Of a stretch of 19,126 bases of DNA, positions 5,453 to 12,625 are shown piece by piece. The notes beneath the pieces were generated by a model. That model ran no database searches, had not been told where the DNA came from, and saw only the letters and a program-made list of their open reading frames with translations. The position numbers and the translations under genes are program-made. How positions within the stretch are numbered: the first letter of the stretch is position 1; each line of letters starts with the position of its first letter. Source of the DNA: Clostridiaceae bacterium (GTDB lineage: Bacteria > Bacillota > Clostridia > Oscillospirales > QAMX01); NCBI GenBank assembly GCA_016297585.1, contig JAEDGJ010000031.1:1-19126 (forward strand). Direction: 5' to 3'.

Positions 5453-6420
5453 TGGGTCAGAAGGTTAATCCGCACGGTCTGCGCGTCGGCGTCATCTCGG
5501 ATTGGGATTCCAGATGGTACGCTAAGAACGAAAAGGTCGGCGATCTCCTCGTCGAGGATTTCAAGATCCGCAAATACCTCAAGGATCTGCTCTACGCCGC
5601 CGGCATCCCGAAAATCGAAATCGAAAGAAGCGCCTCGAAGGTCCGCGTTTTCATCCACTGCGCCCGTCCGGGTATCGTGATCGGCCGCGGCGGTGCGGAT
5701 ATCGAGAAGCTCCGCCTCAATCTTGAACAGCTCATCGGCAAGAGCGTCGCCGTCAACATCGTTGAGGTCCGCAACCCCGACCTGAACGCCCAGCTCGTCG
5801 CCGAAAGCATTGCCTCCCAGCTCGAGAAGCGCACCTCCTTCCGCCGCGCCATGAAGCAGGCGATGGGTCGCGCGACGAAGGCCGGCGCCCGCGGTATCAA
5901 GACCTGCGTGTCCGGACGTCTCGGCGGCGCCGAAATCGCCCGCACCGAGCACTATCACGAAGGCACGATCCCGCTTCAGACGCTCCGCGCCGACATCGAC
6001 TACGGCTTCGCCGAGGCGAAGACCACCTACGGCCGCATCGGCTGCAAGGTCTGGATCTATCGCGGCGAAATCCTCACCGGAGGCCCCCGTCAGTCCACCG
6101 TCGAGGCGCCGTCCCGCGACCGCCGCGACCGCCGCGACCGCGGTGACCGCAGAGGTGACCGCCGCGGAGACCGCCCGCAGGGTGGCTTCAACCGCGGACA
6201 GGGCGGCTTCAACCGCACCGGCGACCGCCCGCAGGGTGGTTTCAACCGTGCCCCGGGTCAGGGCGGCTTCAACCGCACCGGCGACCGCGTGCCGGGCGGC
6301 TTCAACCGCGCTCCGGGTCAGGGCCGTCCTCAGGGTGGCTTTAACCGTGCTCCCGGCGCCGCTCGCCCCGCCGCGCAGGCTTCCGAAGCCCCGAAGAAAC
6401 CGGAAGGAGGCAATGAATAA
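5452..6420 (+). CDS. rpsC: 30S ribosomal protein S3 with long RG-rich C-terminal tail
   Basis: S3 forms the mRNA entry channel with S4 and S5 and contributes to helicase activity. Residues 1-212 are a normal S3: MGQKVNPHGLRVGV, a KH domain with IVIGRGG (75-81), and a C-terminal domain with YGRIGCKVWIYRGEIL (193-208). The protein then continues to residue 322, about 100 longer than most bacterial S3. The tail starts with an RDRRDRRDRGDRRGDRRGDR block (222-241), followed by six GGFNR motifs at 244, 251, 262, 271, 282 and 295, and ends in an Ala/Pro/acidic segment. Such a tail should be disordered and bind RNA, but that is inference. The rplP ribosome-binding site GGAAGGAGG (6402-6410) is encoded within the last codons. 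Confidence 0.97.
   Translation: MGQKVNPHGLRVGVISDWDSRWYAKNEKVGDLLVEDFKIRKYLKDLLYAAGIPKIEIERSASKVRVFIHCARPGIVIGRGGADIEKLRLNLEQLIGKSVAVNIVEVRNPDLNAQLVAESIASQLEKRTSFRRAMKQAMGRATKAGARGIKTCVSGRLGGAEIARTEHYHEGTIPLQTLRADIDYGFAEAKTTYGRIGCKVWIYRGEILTGGPRQSTVEAPSRDRRDRRDRGDRRGDRRGDRPQGGFNRGQGGFNRTGDRPQGGFNRAPGQGGFNRTGDRVPGGFNRAPGQGRPQGGFNRAPGAARPAAQASEAPKKPEGGNE
6175..6360 (+). repeat. In-frame 60-bp tandem repeats in the S3 tail
   Basis: A 30-nt segment is identical at 6199-6228 and 6259-6288, exactly 60 nt apart, so a 20-residue unit (GQGGFNR, TGDR, GGFNRAP) is repeated in frame, with a third shorter partial copy from 6319. The strong DNA identity, compared with divergent flanking units, suggests recent duplication or slippage within the coding sequence. 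It is protein-coding repeat DNA, not a CRISPR or mobile element. Confidence 0.85.
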
Positions 6421-6866
6421 TGCTTCTGCCTAAGAGAGTCAAATATCGCAAGCAGCAGAGAGGCCGCATGAAGGGCCGCGCCCTTCGCGGGAACTTTGTC
6501 AGCCACGGCGATTACGGCCTGATGGCGATGGAACCGGCCTGGATCACCTCCAATCAGATCGAGGCAGCCCGTATCGCCATGACCCGCTATATCAAGCGCG
6601 GCGGTCAGGTTTTCATCAAGATTTTCCCCGACAAGCCCGTCACTCAGAAGCCGGCCGAGACCCGAATGGGTTCCGGTAAGGGCAGCCCCGAGTACTGGGT
6701 CGCAGTCGTTAAGCCCGGCCGCGTGCTGTTCGAGATGAACGGCGTGACCGAGGAAGAAGCGCGCGAGGCCATGCGTCTCGCCGGATACAAGCTCCCGATC
6801 AAGACGAAGTTCGTCAAGCGCGAGGGGCTCGGAGAAGAGACAGGCGGTGACGATAATGAAGGCTAA
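6420..6866 (+). CDS. rplP: 50S ribosomal protein L16
   Basis: L16 organises the A-site tRNA region of the large subunit and is a late-assembly protein. It begins MLLPKRVKYRKQQRGRMKG and carries ETRMGSGKGSPEYWVAVVKP (80-99), which includes the conserved arginine (R82) that is hydroxylated in some bacteria. At 148 residues it is slightly long: the last ten residues (EETGGDDNEG) are an acidic tail whose codons overlap the rpmC start region. The ATG overlaps the rpsC stop by one base (TAATG). GGAAGGAGG at 6402-6410 is the ribosome-binding site. Confidence 0.97.
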   Translation: MLLPKRVKYRKQQRGRMKGRALRGNFVSHGDYGLMAMEPAWITSNQIEAARIAMTRYIKRGGQVFIKIFPDKPVTQKPAETRMGSGKGSPEYWVAVVKPGRVLFEMNGVTEEEAREAMRLAGYKLPIKTKFVKREGLGEETGGDDNEG

Positions 6867-7047
6867 TGAAGTGCGTAAGATGTCGCCCGAGGAGCTTACC
6901 GCGAAGCTCGGCGACCTGAAGAAGGATCTTTTTAACCTTCGTTTCCAGAATGCGACGAAGCAGATCGATAACCCGCTGAAAATCGTCGAGGTCAGACGCG
7001 ATATCGCGCGTGTGCAGACGATCCTGCGTGAGAAAAACGGGAGGTAA
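6856..7047 (+). CDS. rpmC: 50S ribosomal protein L29
   Basis: L29 is a small helical protein near the exit tunnel, next to L23. With ATG 6856 it is 63 residues (MKANEVRKMSPEELTAKLG), the normal length and N-terminus, and it has the signature KDLFNLRFQ (23-31) then DNPLKIVEVRRDIAR. I prefer this start over the in-frame GTG at 6847 because AGGCGGTGA (6842-6850), one mismatch from the ideal site, is well placed for it. The gene overlaps the rplP end by 11 nt, so translation is probably coupled. Confidence 0.95.
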   Translation: MKANEVRKMSPEELTAKLGDLKKDLFNLRFQNATKQIDNPLKIVEVRRDIARVQTILREKNGR

Positions 7048-7053
7048 CCGGAT

Positions 7054-7308
7054 ATGGAAAGAGCTTTCCGTAAGACGCGTACCGGCGTGGTCGTGTCCGA
7101 TAAGATGGATAAGACGGTCGTCGTCGCGATCGAGGGTTTAAGCCAGCATCCGCTGTATAAGAAATATATCAAATCGACGTATCGCCTGAAAGCCCACGAC
7201 GAGAACAATGCGTGCGGCGTCGGCGACCGCGTGCTCGTCATGGAGACCCGTCCGCTTTCGAAGGACAAGAGATGGCGCGTCGTCGAGATCATCGAGAAAG
7301 CACGCTAA
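7054..7308 (+). CDS. rpsQ: 30S ribosomal protein S17
   Basis: S17 is a primary 16S rRNA-binding protein with an OB fold that starts assembly of the 30S body. The 84-residue protein is normal. It shows KTRTGVVVSDKMDKTVVV (7-24) and the C-terminal signature GDRVLVMETRPLSKDKRW (57-74). It begins 6 nt after the rpmC stop; GGGAGGTAA overlapping that stop is the ribosome-binding site, so it should be translated together with L29. Confidence 0.96.
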   Translation: MERAFRKTRTGVVVSDKMDKTVVVAIEGLSQHPLYKKYIKSTYRLKAHDENNACGVGDRVLVMETRPLSKDKRWRVVEIIEKAR

Positions 7309-7323
7309 GGAGGAGGGCTACTC

Positions 7324-7692
7324 ATGGTACAGGAAGAAACCAGACTTCGCGTAGCCGACAACTCGGGCGCCAAAGAGCTTAAGTGCATCCGCGTCCTGGG
7401 CGGCTCCGTGAGAAAATACGGCTCCATCGGCGACGTGATCGTCTGCTCGGTGCGCCGCGCAGCCCCCGGCGGTCAGGTGAAGAAGGGCCAGGTCGTCCGC
7501 GCCGTCATCGTGCGCACGACGAAGGCCGTCCGCCGCGCCGACGGCAGCTATGTCCGCTTTGACGACAACGCCGCCGTGCTCGTGAAGGAAGATAAGAACC
7601 CGCAGGGAACCCGTATCTTTGGACCGGTTGCCCGCGAGCTGCGTGATCGGGACTTCATGAAGATCCTCTCCCTCGCGCCCGAGGTTCTGTAA
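7324..7692 (+). CDS. rplN: 50S ribosomal protein L14
   Basis: L14 binds at the subunit interface, contacts 16S helix 14 and is the docking site of the silencing factor RsfS. Its 122 residues match the family length exactly. Clear signatures are RVADNSGAKELKCIRVLGG (9-27), GQVVRAVIVRTTKAVRR in the middle, and the C-terminal NPQGTRIFGPVARELR. An AAGGAGGAGG site ends about 7 nt before the ATG. Gap from rpsQ is 15 nt. Confidence 0.98.
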   Translation: MVQEETRLRVADNSGAKELKCIRVLGGSVRKYGSIGDVIVCSVRRAAPGGQVKKGQVVRAVIVRTTKAVRRADGSYVRFDDNAAVLVKEDKNPQGTRIFGPVARELRDRDFMKILSLAPEVL

Positions 7693-7703
7693 GGAGGAGA
7701 AGA

Positions 7704-8021
7704 ATGAACGCTTTGAAGATTAAGAAGGGCGACACCGTCGTCGTGATCTCCGGTAAGGACCGCGGCAAGCAGGGCAAGGTCGTCCGCACCGAGGCGGAAA
7801 ACGCCAAGATCGTCGTCGAAGGCGTCAACATGGCCACGATGCATAAAAAGCCCCGCAAGCAGGGCGATCAGGGCGGTATCGTCAAGACCGAGCTGCCGAT
7901 CTACGCCTGCAAGGTCATGGCTGTCTGCCCGAAGTGCAAGGAACCCACCCGCGTCGCGATGAAAGTCGACGATAAGGGCGAAAAAACGCGTGTGTGCCGT
8001 CACTGCGGCGCCGCGCTGTAA
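7704..8021 (+). CDS. rplX: 50S ribosomal protein L24, zinc-ribbon form
   Basis: L24 is an assembly initiator that binds the 5' region of 23S rRNA. The 105-residue protein has the N-terminal KOW fold (IKKGDTVVVISGKDRGKQG, 6-24) and MHKKPRKQGDQGG. Its C-terminus has two Cys pairs, CPKC (75-78) and CRHC (98-101), forming a zinc ribbon seen in many Firmicutes L24 proteins. Start supported by AAGGAGGA at 7691-7698. It is one of several zinc-type ribosomal proteins in this cluster. Confidence 0.97.
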   Translation: MNALKIKKGDTVVVISGKDRGKQGKVVRTEAENAKIVVEGVNMATMHKKPRKQGDQGGIVKTELPIYACKVMAVCPKCKEPTRVAMKVDDKGEKTRVCRHCGAAL

Positions 8022-8035
8022 AGGAGGCCTCGAGT

Positions 8036-8578
8036 ATGGCAAGAATGAAGGTTAAATATACGAACGAGGTCGCCCCGGCGCTGATGAAGAAGTTCGAGTA
8101 TAAGAGCCCGATGCAGATTCCGCGCCTTGAGAAGATCGTCGTCAACGTCGGCTGCGGCGACGCCAAGGAAAACGCCAAGGCTCTCGAGTCCGTTGTGGCC
8201 GATCTGACCGCCATCACCGGCCAGAAGCCGATGATCACCCACGCGAAGAAGTCCGTCGCGAACTTCAAGCTCCGTGAAGGCATGGCCATCGGCGCGAAGG
8301 TCACCCTGCGCTCCGACCGCATGTGGGAGTTCTTAGACCGCCTGTTCAACGTCGCGCTGCCCCGTGTCCGCGACTTCCGCGGCATCAGCCCGACCGCCTT
8401 TGACGGCAGAGGCAACTATGCGCTCGGTCTTAAGGAACAGCTCATCTTCCCCGAAATCGAGTACGATAAGATCGACAAGATCCGCGGCATGGACATCATC
8501 ATGGTCACGACCGCGAACACCGACGAAGAGGCCCGCGAGCTGCTGACGCTTCTGGGCGCTCCGTTCGCGAAAGCATAA
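8036..8578 (+). CDS. rplE: 50S ribosomal protein L5
   Basis: L5 binds 5S rRNA with L18 in the central protuberance and touches the P-site tRNA. From ATG 8036 the protein is 180 residues, the usual length. Hallmarks: IPRLEKIVVNVGCGDA (28-43), ITGQKPMITHAKKSVANFKL (60-79), and the DFRGISPTAFDGRGNYALGL region. AAGGAGG at 8021-8027 fits this ATG; the frame is open upstream to 7994 within rplX but the extra residues are not L5-like. Confidence 0.97.
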   Translation: MARMKVKYTNEVAPALMKKFEYKSPMQIPRLEKIVVNVGCGDAKENAKALESVVADLTAITGQKPMITHAKKSVANFKLREGMAIGAKVTLRSDRMWEFLDRLFNVALPRVRDFRGISPTAFDGRGNYALGLKEQLIFPEIEYDKIDKIRGMDIIMVTTANTDEEARELLTLLGAPFAKA

Positions 8579-8593
8579 GGGGGAGCGAAGAAA

Positions 8594-8779
8594 ATGGCAA
8601 AGAAATCGATGATTTTGAAGCAGCAGCGCGAGCCGAAGTTCTCCAGCCGCCGCTATAACCGCTGCAAGCTCTGCGGCCGCCCGCATGCGTACCTGAGAGA
8701 TTACGGCATCTGCCGTATCTGCTTCAGAGAGCTGGCCTACAAGGGTCAGATCCCCGGCGTTCGTAAGGCGAGTTTCTAA
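8594..8779 (+). CDS. rpsN: 30S ribosomal protein S14, type Z (zinc-binding)
   Basis: S14 sits in the 30S head near S3 and S10. This is the short 61-residue zinc form: C24, C27, C40 and C43 (CKLC and CRIC) coordinate Zn, followed by the invariant FRELAYKGQIPGVRKASF tail. Zinc-free S14 homologues are about 89-101 residues and lack these cysteines. The form and position between rplE and rpsH are typical of Gram-positive bacteria. A G-rich site (GGGGGAG, about 8579-8585) precedes the ATG. Confidence 0.97.
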   Translation: MAKKSMILKQQREPKFSSRRYNRCKLCGRPHAYLRDYGICRICFRELAYKGQIPGVRKASF

Positions 8780-8797
8780 GGAGAAGGAGGAGACAAG

Positions 8798-9196
8798 ATG
8801 CAAATTACGGATCCGATTGCCGATATGCTGACCCGCATCCGCAACGCGTCGAGCGCGAAGCATGAATCGGTCGATATCCCGGCCTCGAATATGAAGAAGG
8901 CCATCGCACAGATCCTCCTGGACGAGGGCTATATCAAGAACTGCCAGATCGTCGACGACGGCGGTCAGGGCATGATCCGCGTCACGCTGAAGTACCTGCC
9001 GGACGGCAGCCGTGCGATCACGGGCCTGCGCCGCGTGTCGAAGCCGGGCCTGCGCGTCTACGCGGCGGCCGACGAGCTTCCCGAAGTGCTCCGCGGCCTC
9101 GGCATCGCCGTGGTCTCTACCTCTAAGGGCGTTATGACGGACAAGCGCGCCCGCGCGAACGGCGTCGGCGGCGAAGTCCTCGCGTTCGTCTGGTAA
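8798..9196 (+). CDS. rpsH: 30S ribosomal protein S8
   Basis: S8 binds the central domain of 16S rRNA. In E. coli it represses spc operon translation at rplE; whether that holds here is unknown. The 132-residue protein starts MQITDPIADMLTRIRNA and ends with the family signature STSKGVMTDKRARANGVGGE followed by VLAFVW. Two GGAG-type sites (GGAGAAGGAGG) stand before the ATG. No unusual residue or insertion was seen. Confidence 0.97.
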   Translation: MQITDPIADMLTRIRNASSAKHESVDIPASNMKKAIAQILLDEGYIKNCQIVDDGGQGMIRVTLKYLPDGSRAITGLRRVSKPGLRVYAAADELPEVLRGLGIAVVSTSKGVMTDKRARANGVGGEVLAFVW

Positions 9197-9212
9197 GGGA
9201 GGATTTTAAGAA

Positions 9213-9752
9213 ATGTCGAGAATTGGCAGAATGCCCATCACCGTTCCCGCCGGCGTCGAAGTGAAGATCGACGGCGCGAACGTTACCGTAAAGGGAAAGC
9301 TCGGCGAGCTTTCGCATACCGTCCATCCGGCGATCTCCGTCGCGATGGAGGGCAACGTCATCCATGTGACCCGCTCCGACGATAAGGACGCGGCGCTCCA
9401 CGGACTTGAGCGCGCGCTCGTCGCCAACATGGTTCACGGCGTATCCACGGGCTTCGAGAAGAAGCTCGAGGTCAACGGCGTCGGCTACCGTGCCCAGAAG
9501 GACGGCACGAAGCTCGTCATGAACCTCGGATACTCGCATCAGGTCATCATGCCGGAGATCCCCGGCATCAAGATCGATGTGCCGGATGCCAACCATATCA
9601 TCATCAAGGGGCCGGATAAGCAGAAGGTCGGTCAGTTCGCGGCGGAAGTCCGCGAGAAGAGACCCCCCGAACCCTATAAGGGCAAGGGCATCAAGTACGC
9701 TGACGAGACCATCCTGCGCAAGGAAGGCAAGACCGGCGCCAAGAAGAAATAA
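9213..9752 (+). CDS. rplF: 50S ribosomal protein L6
   Basis: L6 lies near the GTPase centre and sarcin-ricin loop and is added late in assembly. The 179-residue protein has two repeated domains: MSRIGRMPITVPAGVEVKI at the start, EVNGVGYRAQKDGTKL across the junction, and the C-terminal signature REKRPPEPYKGKGIKYADE. Its Lys-rich end is usual. AAGGGAGGA at 9195-9203 is the ribosome-binding site. The gap to rpsH is 16 nt. Confidence 0.97.
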   Translation: MSRIGRMPITVPAGVEVKIDGANVTVKGKLGELSHTVHPAISVAMEGNVIHVTRSDDKDAALHGLERALVANMVHGVSTGFEKKLEVNGVGYRAQKDGTKLVMNLGYSHQVIMPEIPGIKIDVPDANHIIIKGPDKQKVGQFAAEVREKRPPEPYKGKGIKYADETILRKEGKTGAKKK

Positions 9753-9766
9753 GGAGGGGTGCTTTC

Positions 9767-10126
9767 ATGATCTCAAGAGTCGATTCGAACAAACAGCGCA
9801 AAAAGCGTCATGTGCGCGTGCGCGGGAAGATCTCCGGCACCACCGCGCGTCCCCGCCTGTGCGTCTACAGAAGCTTAAGCAATATCTACGCCCAGCTCAT
9901 CGACGACGAAAAGGGCGTTACGATCTGCTCCGCGTCCTCGACGGAGAAGGCCTTCGAGCAGTACGGCGGCAACCGCGCCGCGGCGAAGCTCGTCGGCGAG
10001 ACCGTCGCGCGCCGTGCGCTCGAGAAGGGCTGCCGCGCCGTGGTTTTCGATCGTTCGGGGTATATCTACACCGGACGCGTTAAGGAACTGGCCGACGGCG
10101 CCCGCGCCGCGGGTCTGGAGTTTTAA
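9767..10126 (+). CDS. rplR: 50S ribosomal protein L18
   Basis: L18 binds 5S rRNA and with L5 delivers it to the 50S subunit. The 119-residue product has the basic N-terminus (RVDSNKQRKKRHVRVRGKIS), the RPRLCVYRSLSNIYAQLIDD core strand pair (28-47), and the C-terminal VFDRSGYIYTGRVKELADGA signature. AAGGAGGGG at 9751-9759 overlaps the rplF stop codon. Length and domains are ordinary. Confidence 0.97.
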   Translation: MISRVDSNKQRKKRHVRVRGKISGTTARPRLCVYRSLSNIYAQLIDDEKGVTICSASSTEKAFEQYGGNRAAAKLVGETVARRALEKGCRAVVFDRSGYIYTGRVKELADGARAAGLEF

Positions 10127-10141
10127 GGGAGGATAAGAAGC

Positions 10142-10657
10142 ATGAAAAAACTGATCGACGCCTCCACGCTGGACCTGCAGGAAAGAGTCGTGGCGTTAAA
10201 CCGCGTCAGCAAGACCGTTAAGGGCGGCCGTATCTTCAAGTTCACCGCGCTCGTCGTCGTCGGCGACGGCAACGGCATCGTCGGCTTCGGCCTCGGCAAG
10301 GCCGCCGAAGTTCCGGACGCGATCCGCAAGGGTATGGACGACGCCCGCAAGAACTTAAAGAAGATCTCTCTGAAGGGCACGACGATCCCGCATGAGGTGA
10401 TCGGCTGCTTCGGCGCCGGCCGCGTGCTGTTAAAGCCCGCCGCGCCCGGTACCGGCGTGATCGCCGGCGGCGCCGTGCGTGCCGTCCTGGAAGCCGCGGG
10501 TATCCGCGACATCCGTACGAAGTGCCTGCGCTCCAATAACCCGCAGAACGTCGTGACCGCGACGATGAAGGGCCTCGAGTCCCTGCGCGACGCGTCCCAG
10601 GTCGGCGCCGTCCGCGGCAAGTCCGCCGCCGAGGTGCTCGGCCGCGCGGAACAGTAA
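10142..10657 (+). CDS. rpsE: 30S ribosomal protein S5
   Basis: S5 supports decoding fidelity with S4 and S12 and forms part of the mRNA entry site. The 171-residue protein shows the double-stranded RNA-binding S5 domain with GGRIFKFTALVVVGDGNGIV (28-47), GFGLGKAAEVPDAIRKG (48-64), and the C-terminal domain with GTGVIAGGAVRAVLE. GGGAGGATAAG upstream supports the ATG. Ribosome-binding sequence for the next gene overlaps its stop codon. Confidence 0.97.
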   Translation: MKKLIDASTLDLQERVVALNRVSKTVKGGRIFKFTALVVVGDGNGIVGFGLGKAAEVPDAIRKGMDDARKNLKKISLKGTTIPHEVIGCFGAGRVLLKPAAPGTGVIAGGAVRAVLEAAGIRDIRTKCLRSNNPQNVVTATMKGLESLRDASQVGAVRGKSAAEVLGRAEQ

Positions 10658-10672
10658 AGGAGGATGCGCGAC

Positions 10673-10846
10673 ATGATTAAAGTGACGCTCGTCAAGAGCC
10701 TTTCCGGCCGGAACAAGAAGCACATCGCTACCGCGAACGCGCTCGGCCTGCACAAGATCGGCGATTCCCGCCAGCAGCCCGACAACGAGGCTACCCGCGG
10801 TAAGATCGCGCAAATCGACTACCTTCTCCGTGTAGAGGAAGTATAA
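10673..10846 (+). CDS. rpmD: 50S ribosomal protein L30
   Basis: L30 is a small globular 50S protein. The chosen ATG gives 57 residues (MIKVTLVKSLSGRNKKHIAT), matching the family start LVKS..GR. Another in-frame ATG at 10664 overlaps the Shine-Dalgarno itself (AAGGAGG at 10657-10663), leaving no spacing, so 10673 is the real start. The GLHKIGDSRQQPDN segment corresponds to the usual GLRKI....... loop. Gap to rplO is 30 nt. Confidence 0.95.
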   Translation: MIKVTLVKSLSGRNKKHIATANALGLHKIGDSRQQPDNEATRGKIAQIDYLLRVEEV

Positions 10847-10876
10847 TCGTATCTGCCAAAGGAAGGATGTGCTAAC

Positions 10877-11320
10877 ATGAAGTTATATGAACTCTCCCCC
10901 GCGGCGGGTTCCGTCAAGGATCCGATGCGCAAGGGCCGCGGCCCGGGTTCGGGCAACGGCAAGACCGGCGGCCGCGGTCATAAGGGTCAGAAGGCCCGTT
11001 CCGGCGGCGGCGTCCGTCCGGGCTTCGAAGGCGGCCAGATGCCCCTTACCCGCCAGCTCCCGAAGCGCGGCTTCAAGAACTATTTCCGTGTTGATTACGC
11101 GGCGGTCAACGTCAGCGTGCTCAACGCCTTCGATAACGGCGCGGTTGTCGACGCTGAGGCGCTTGCCCAGAAGGGTATCCTCAAGCAGCTCGAAAACGGC
11201 GGCCTGAAGATCCTCGGCGGCGGCGACCTCGAAAAGAAGCTGACCGTCCGCGCGAATGCTTTCTCCGAATCCGCGAAGCAGAAAATTGAAGCGGCCGGGG
11301 GCGCGGCCGAGGAGGTCTAA
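10877..11320 (+). CDS. rplO: 50S ribosomal protein L15
   Basis: L15 penetrates the 50S interior through a long Gly-rich N-terminal extension and is needed for late assembly. At 147 residues it is standard. The extension reads RKGRGPGSGNGKTGGRGHKG (18-37) then ARSGGGVRPGFEGGQMPL, followed by the globular domain ending in EAAGGAAEEV. AAAGGAAGGA precedes the ATG. The stop is only 3 nt from secY, whose ribosome-binding site lies within the last rplO codons. Confidence 0.97.
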   Translation: MKLYELSPAAGSVKDPMRKGRGPGSGNGKTGGRGHKGQKARSGGGVRPGFEGGQMPLTRQLPKRGFKNYFRVDYAAVNVSVLNAFDNGAVVDAEALAQKGILKQLENGGLKILGGGDLEKKLTVRANAFSESAKQKIEAAGGAAEEV

Positions 11321-11323
11321 ACC

Positions 11324-12613
11324 ATGTTTAAGACCTTTGCAAACGCCTGGCGTATCCCGGAGCTGAGGAAGAAGATCCTCTTCACGCTCCTGATTGTCGC
11401 CATCTTCCGCTTCGGTTCCGTTGTGCTCACCGTTCCCTTCGTCGACGTCGAGCAGCTCCGCCTGCTCTTCGACGCGTACACCCAGTCGGGGAACCTGCTT
11501 GGGTATTTCAACGTCCTGACCGGCGGCGCGCTGCAGAATGCGACGCTGTTCTCCATGAGCATCACGCCGTATATCAACGCGTCCATTATCATTCAGCTGC
11601 TGACCGTTGCCATTCCCGCGCTCGAGCGGATGCAGAAGGACGGCGGTGAAGAGGGAAAGAAGAAGCTCGCCGCGATCACCCGTTACTCCACCGTCGGCAT
11701 CGGTCTTTTACAGGGCTTCACCTACTATATCATGCTGAAGAATCAGTCGCTCCTGACCCGCACCGATTTCTGGAGCGCCTGCGTGATTATCCTCAGCTTC
11801 ACCGCCGGCGCCTCCATCGTCATGTGGCTCGGCGAGCTGATCACCGAACACGGTATCGGCAACGGCATCTCGGATATCCTCTTTGTCGGTATCGTCTCCC
11901 GCATCCCGACGATGATCCTCTATATGATCCAGTACGCGAAGCAGAGCGCGGGCTACCTGATCGGTATGATCGTGCTCGTCATCGTGGCGCTGGCGCTCGT
12001 CGTGTTCATCGTCTGGGTCTCCAACGCGGAACGCCGCATCCCGATTCAGTATGCGAAGCGGATGGTCGGCCGCAAAATGTACGGCGGACAGTCCACGAAC
12101 CTGCCGATGAAGGTCAATATGTCCGGCGTTCTCCCCGTTATCTTCGCGTCCACGCTGCTGATGTTCCCCGCGACCATCATCAGCTTCCTGAATCCGGCCG
12201 AGGGCTCGTTCTGGCTTAAGGTGGAGCACTTCTTCAGCCCCACTTCGTGGTCGTACGTCATCCTGTACACGCTGCTCATCGTCGGTTTCGGTTACTTTTA
12301 TTCCCTCATCCAGTTTAATCCGGTAGAAGTTGCCAATAATCTCAAGAAGAACGGCGGCTTCGTCATGGGCTACCGTCCCGGCAAGCCCACGTCGGATTAT
12401 CTGGCGCGCATTCTCTCGAAAATCACGTTCATCGGTTCCGTCTTCCTGATCATCATCGCCCTCCTGCCGGTTATCCTCGGCATCGTGACCGATATCAACG
12501 GCATCACGATCGGCGGTACGTCCCTCCTGATCGTCGTCGGCGTTGCGCTGGAAATCTACCAGCAGCTCGAGGCACAGATCATGATGCGGCACTACAAGGG
12601 CTTTTTGGAGTAA
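11324..12613 (+). CDS. secY: Preprotein translocase subunit SecY
   Basis: SecY is the channel of the Sec translocon in the cytoplasmic membrane, working with SecE, SecG and SecA. The 429-residue protein has about ten hydrophobic segments, the first at roughly residues 18-38. Signatures: SITPYINASIIIQLL (79-93) in TM2, LITEHGIGNGISD (172-184), the basic cytoplasmic loop ERRIPIQYAKRMVGR (236-250), and FNPVEVANNLKKNGGF (331-346) with the conserved R351 in GYRPG that contacts SecA. GGAGGT (11311-11316) overlaps the end of rplO. Placement after rplO is the ancestral spc order and links export capacity to ribosome production. Confidence 0.98.
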   Translation: MFKTFANAWRIPELRKKILFTLLIVAIFRFGSVVLTVPFVDVEQLRLLFDAYTQSGNLLGYFNVLTGGALQNATLFSMSITPYINASIIIQLLTVAIPALERMQKDGGEEGKKKLAAITRYSTVGIGLLQGFTYYIMLKNQSLLTRTDFWSACVIILSFTAGASIVMWLGELITEHGIGNGISDILFVGIVSRIPTMILYMIQYAKQSAGYLIGMIVLVIVALALVVFIVWVSNAERRIPIQYAKRMVGRKMYGGQSTNLPMKVNMSGVLPVIFASTLLMFPATIISFLNPAEGSFWLKVEHFFSPTSWSYVILYTLLIVGFGYFYSLIQFNPVEVANNLKKNGGFVMGYRPGKPTSDYLARILSKITFIGSVFLIIIALLPVILGIVTDINGITIGGTSLLIVVGVALEIYQQLEAQIMMRHYKGFLE

Positions 12614-12625
12614 GAGGAGACTCGT

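Noticed and set aside
6115..6360. CRISPR-like or mobile repeat in rpsC
   Set aside because: The repeats are contiguous, in frame and encode a regular GGFNR unit, with no unique spacers.
6847..6855. GTG start of rpmC
   Set aside because: ATG 6856 has a better placed ribosome-binding site and gives the family N-terminus MKANE.
10664..10672. ATG 10664 as rpmD start
   Set aside because: It abuts the Shine-Dalgarno with no spacer; ATG 10673 has 9 nt and the normal L30 N-terminus.
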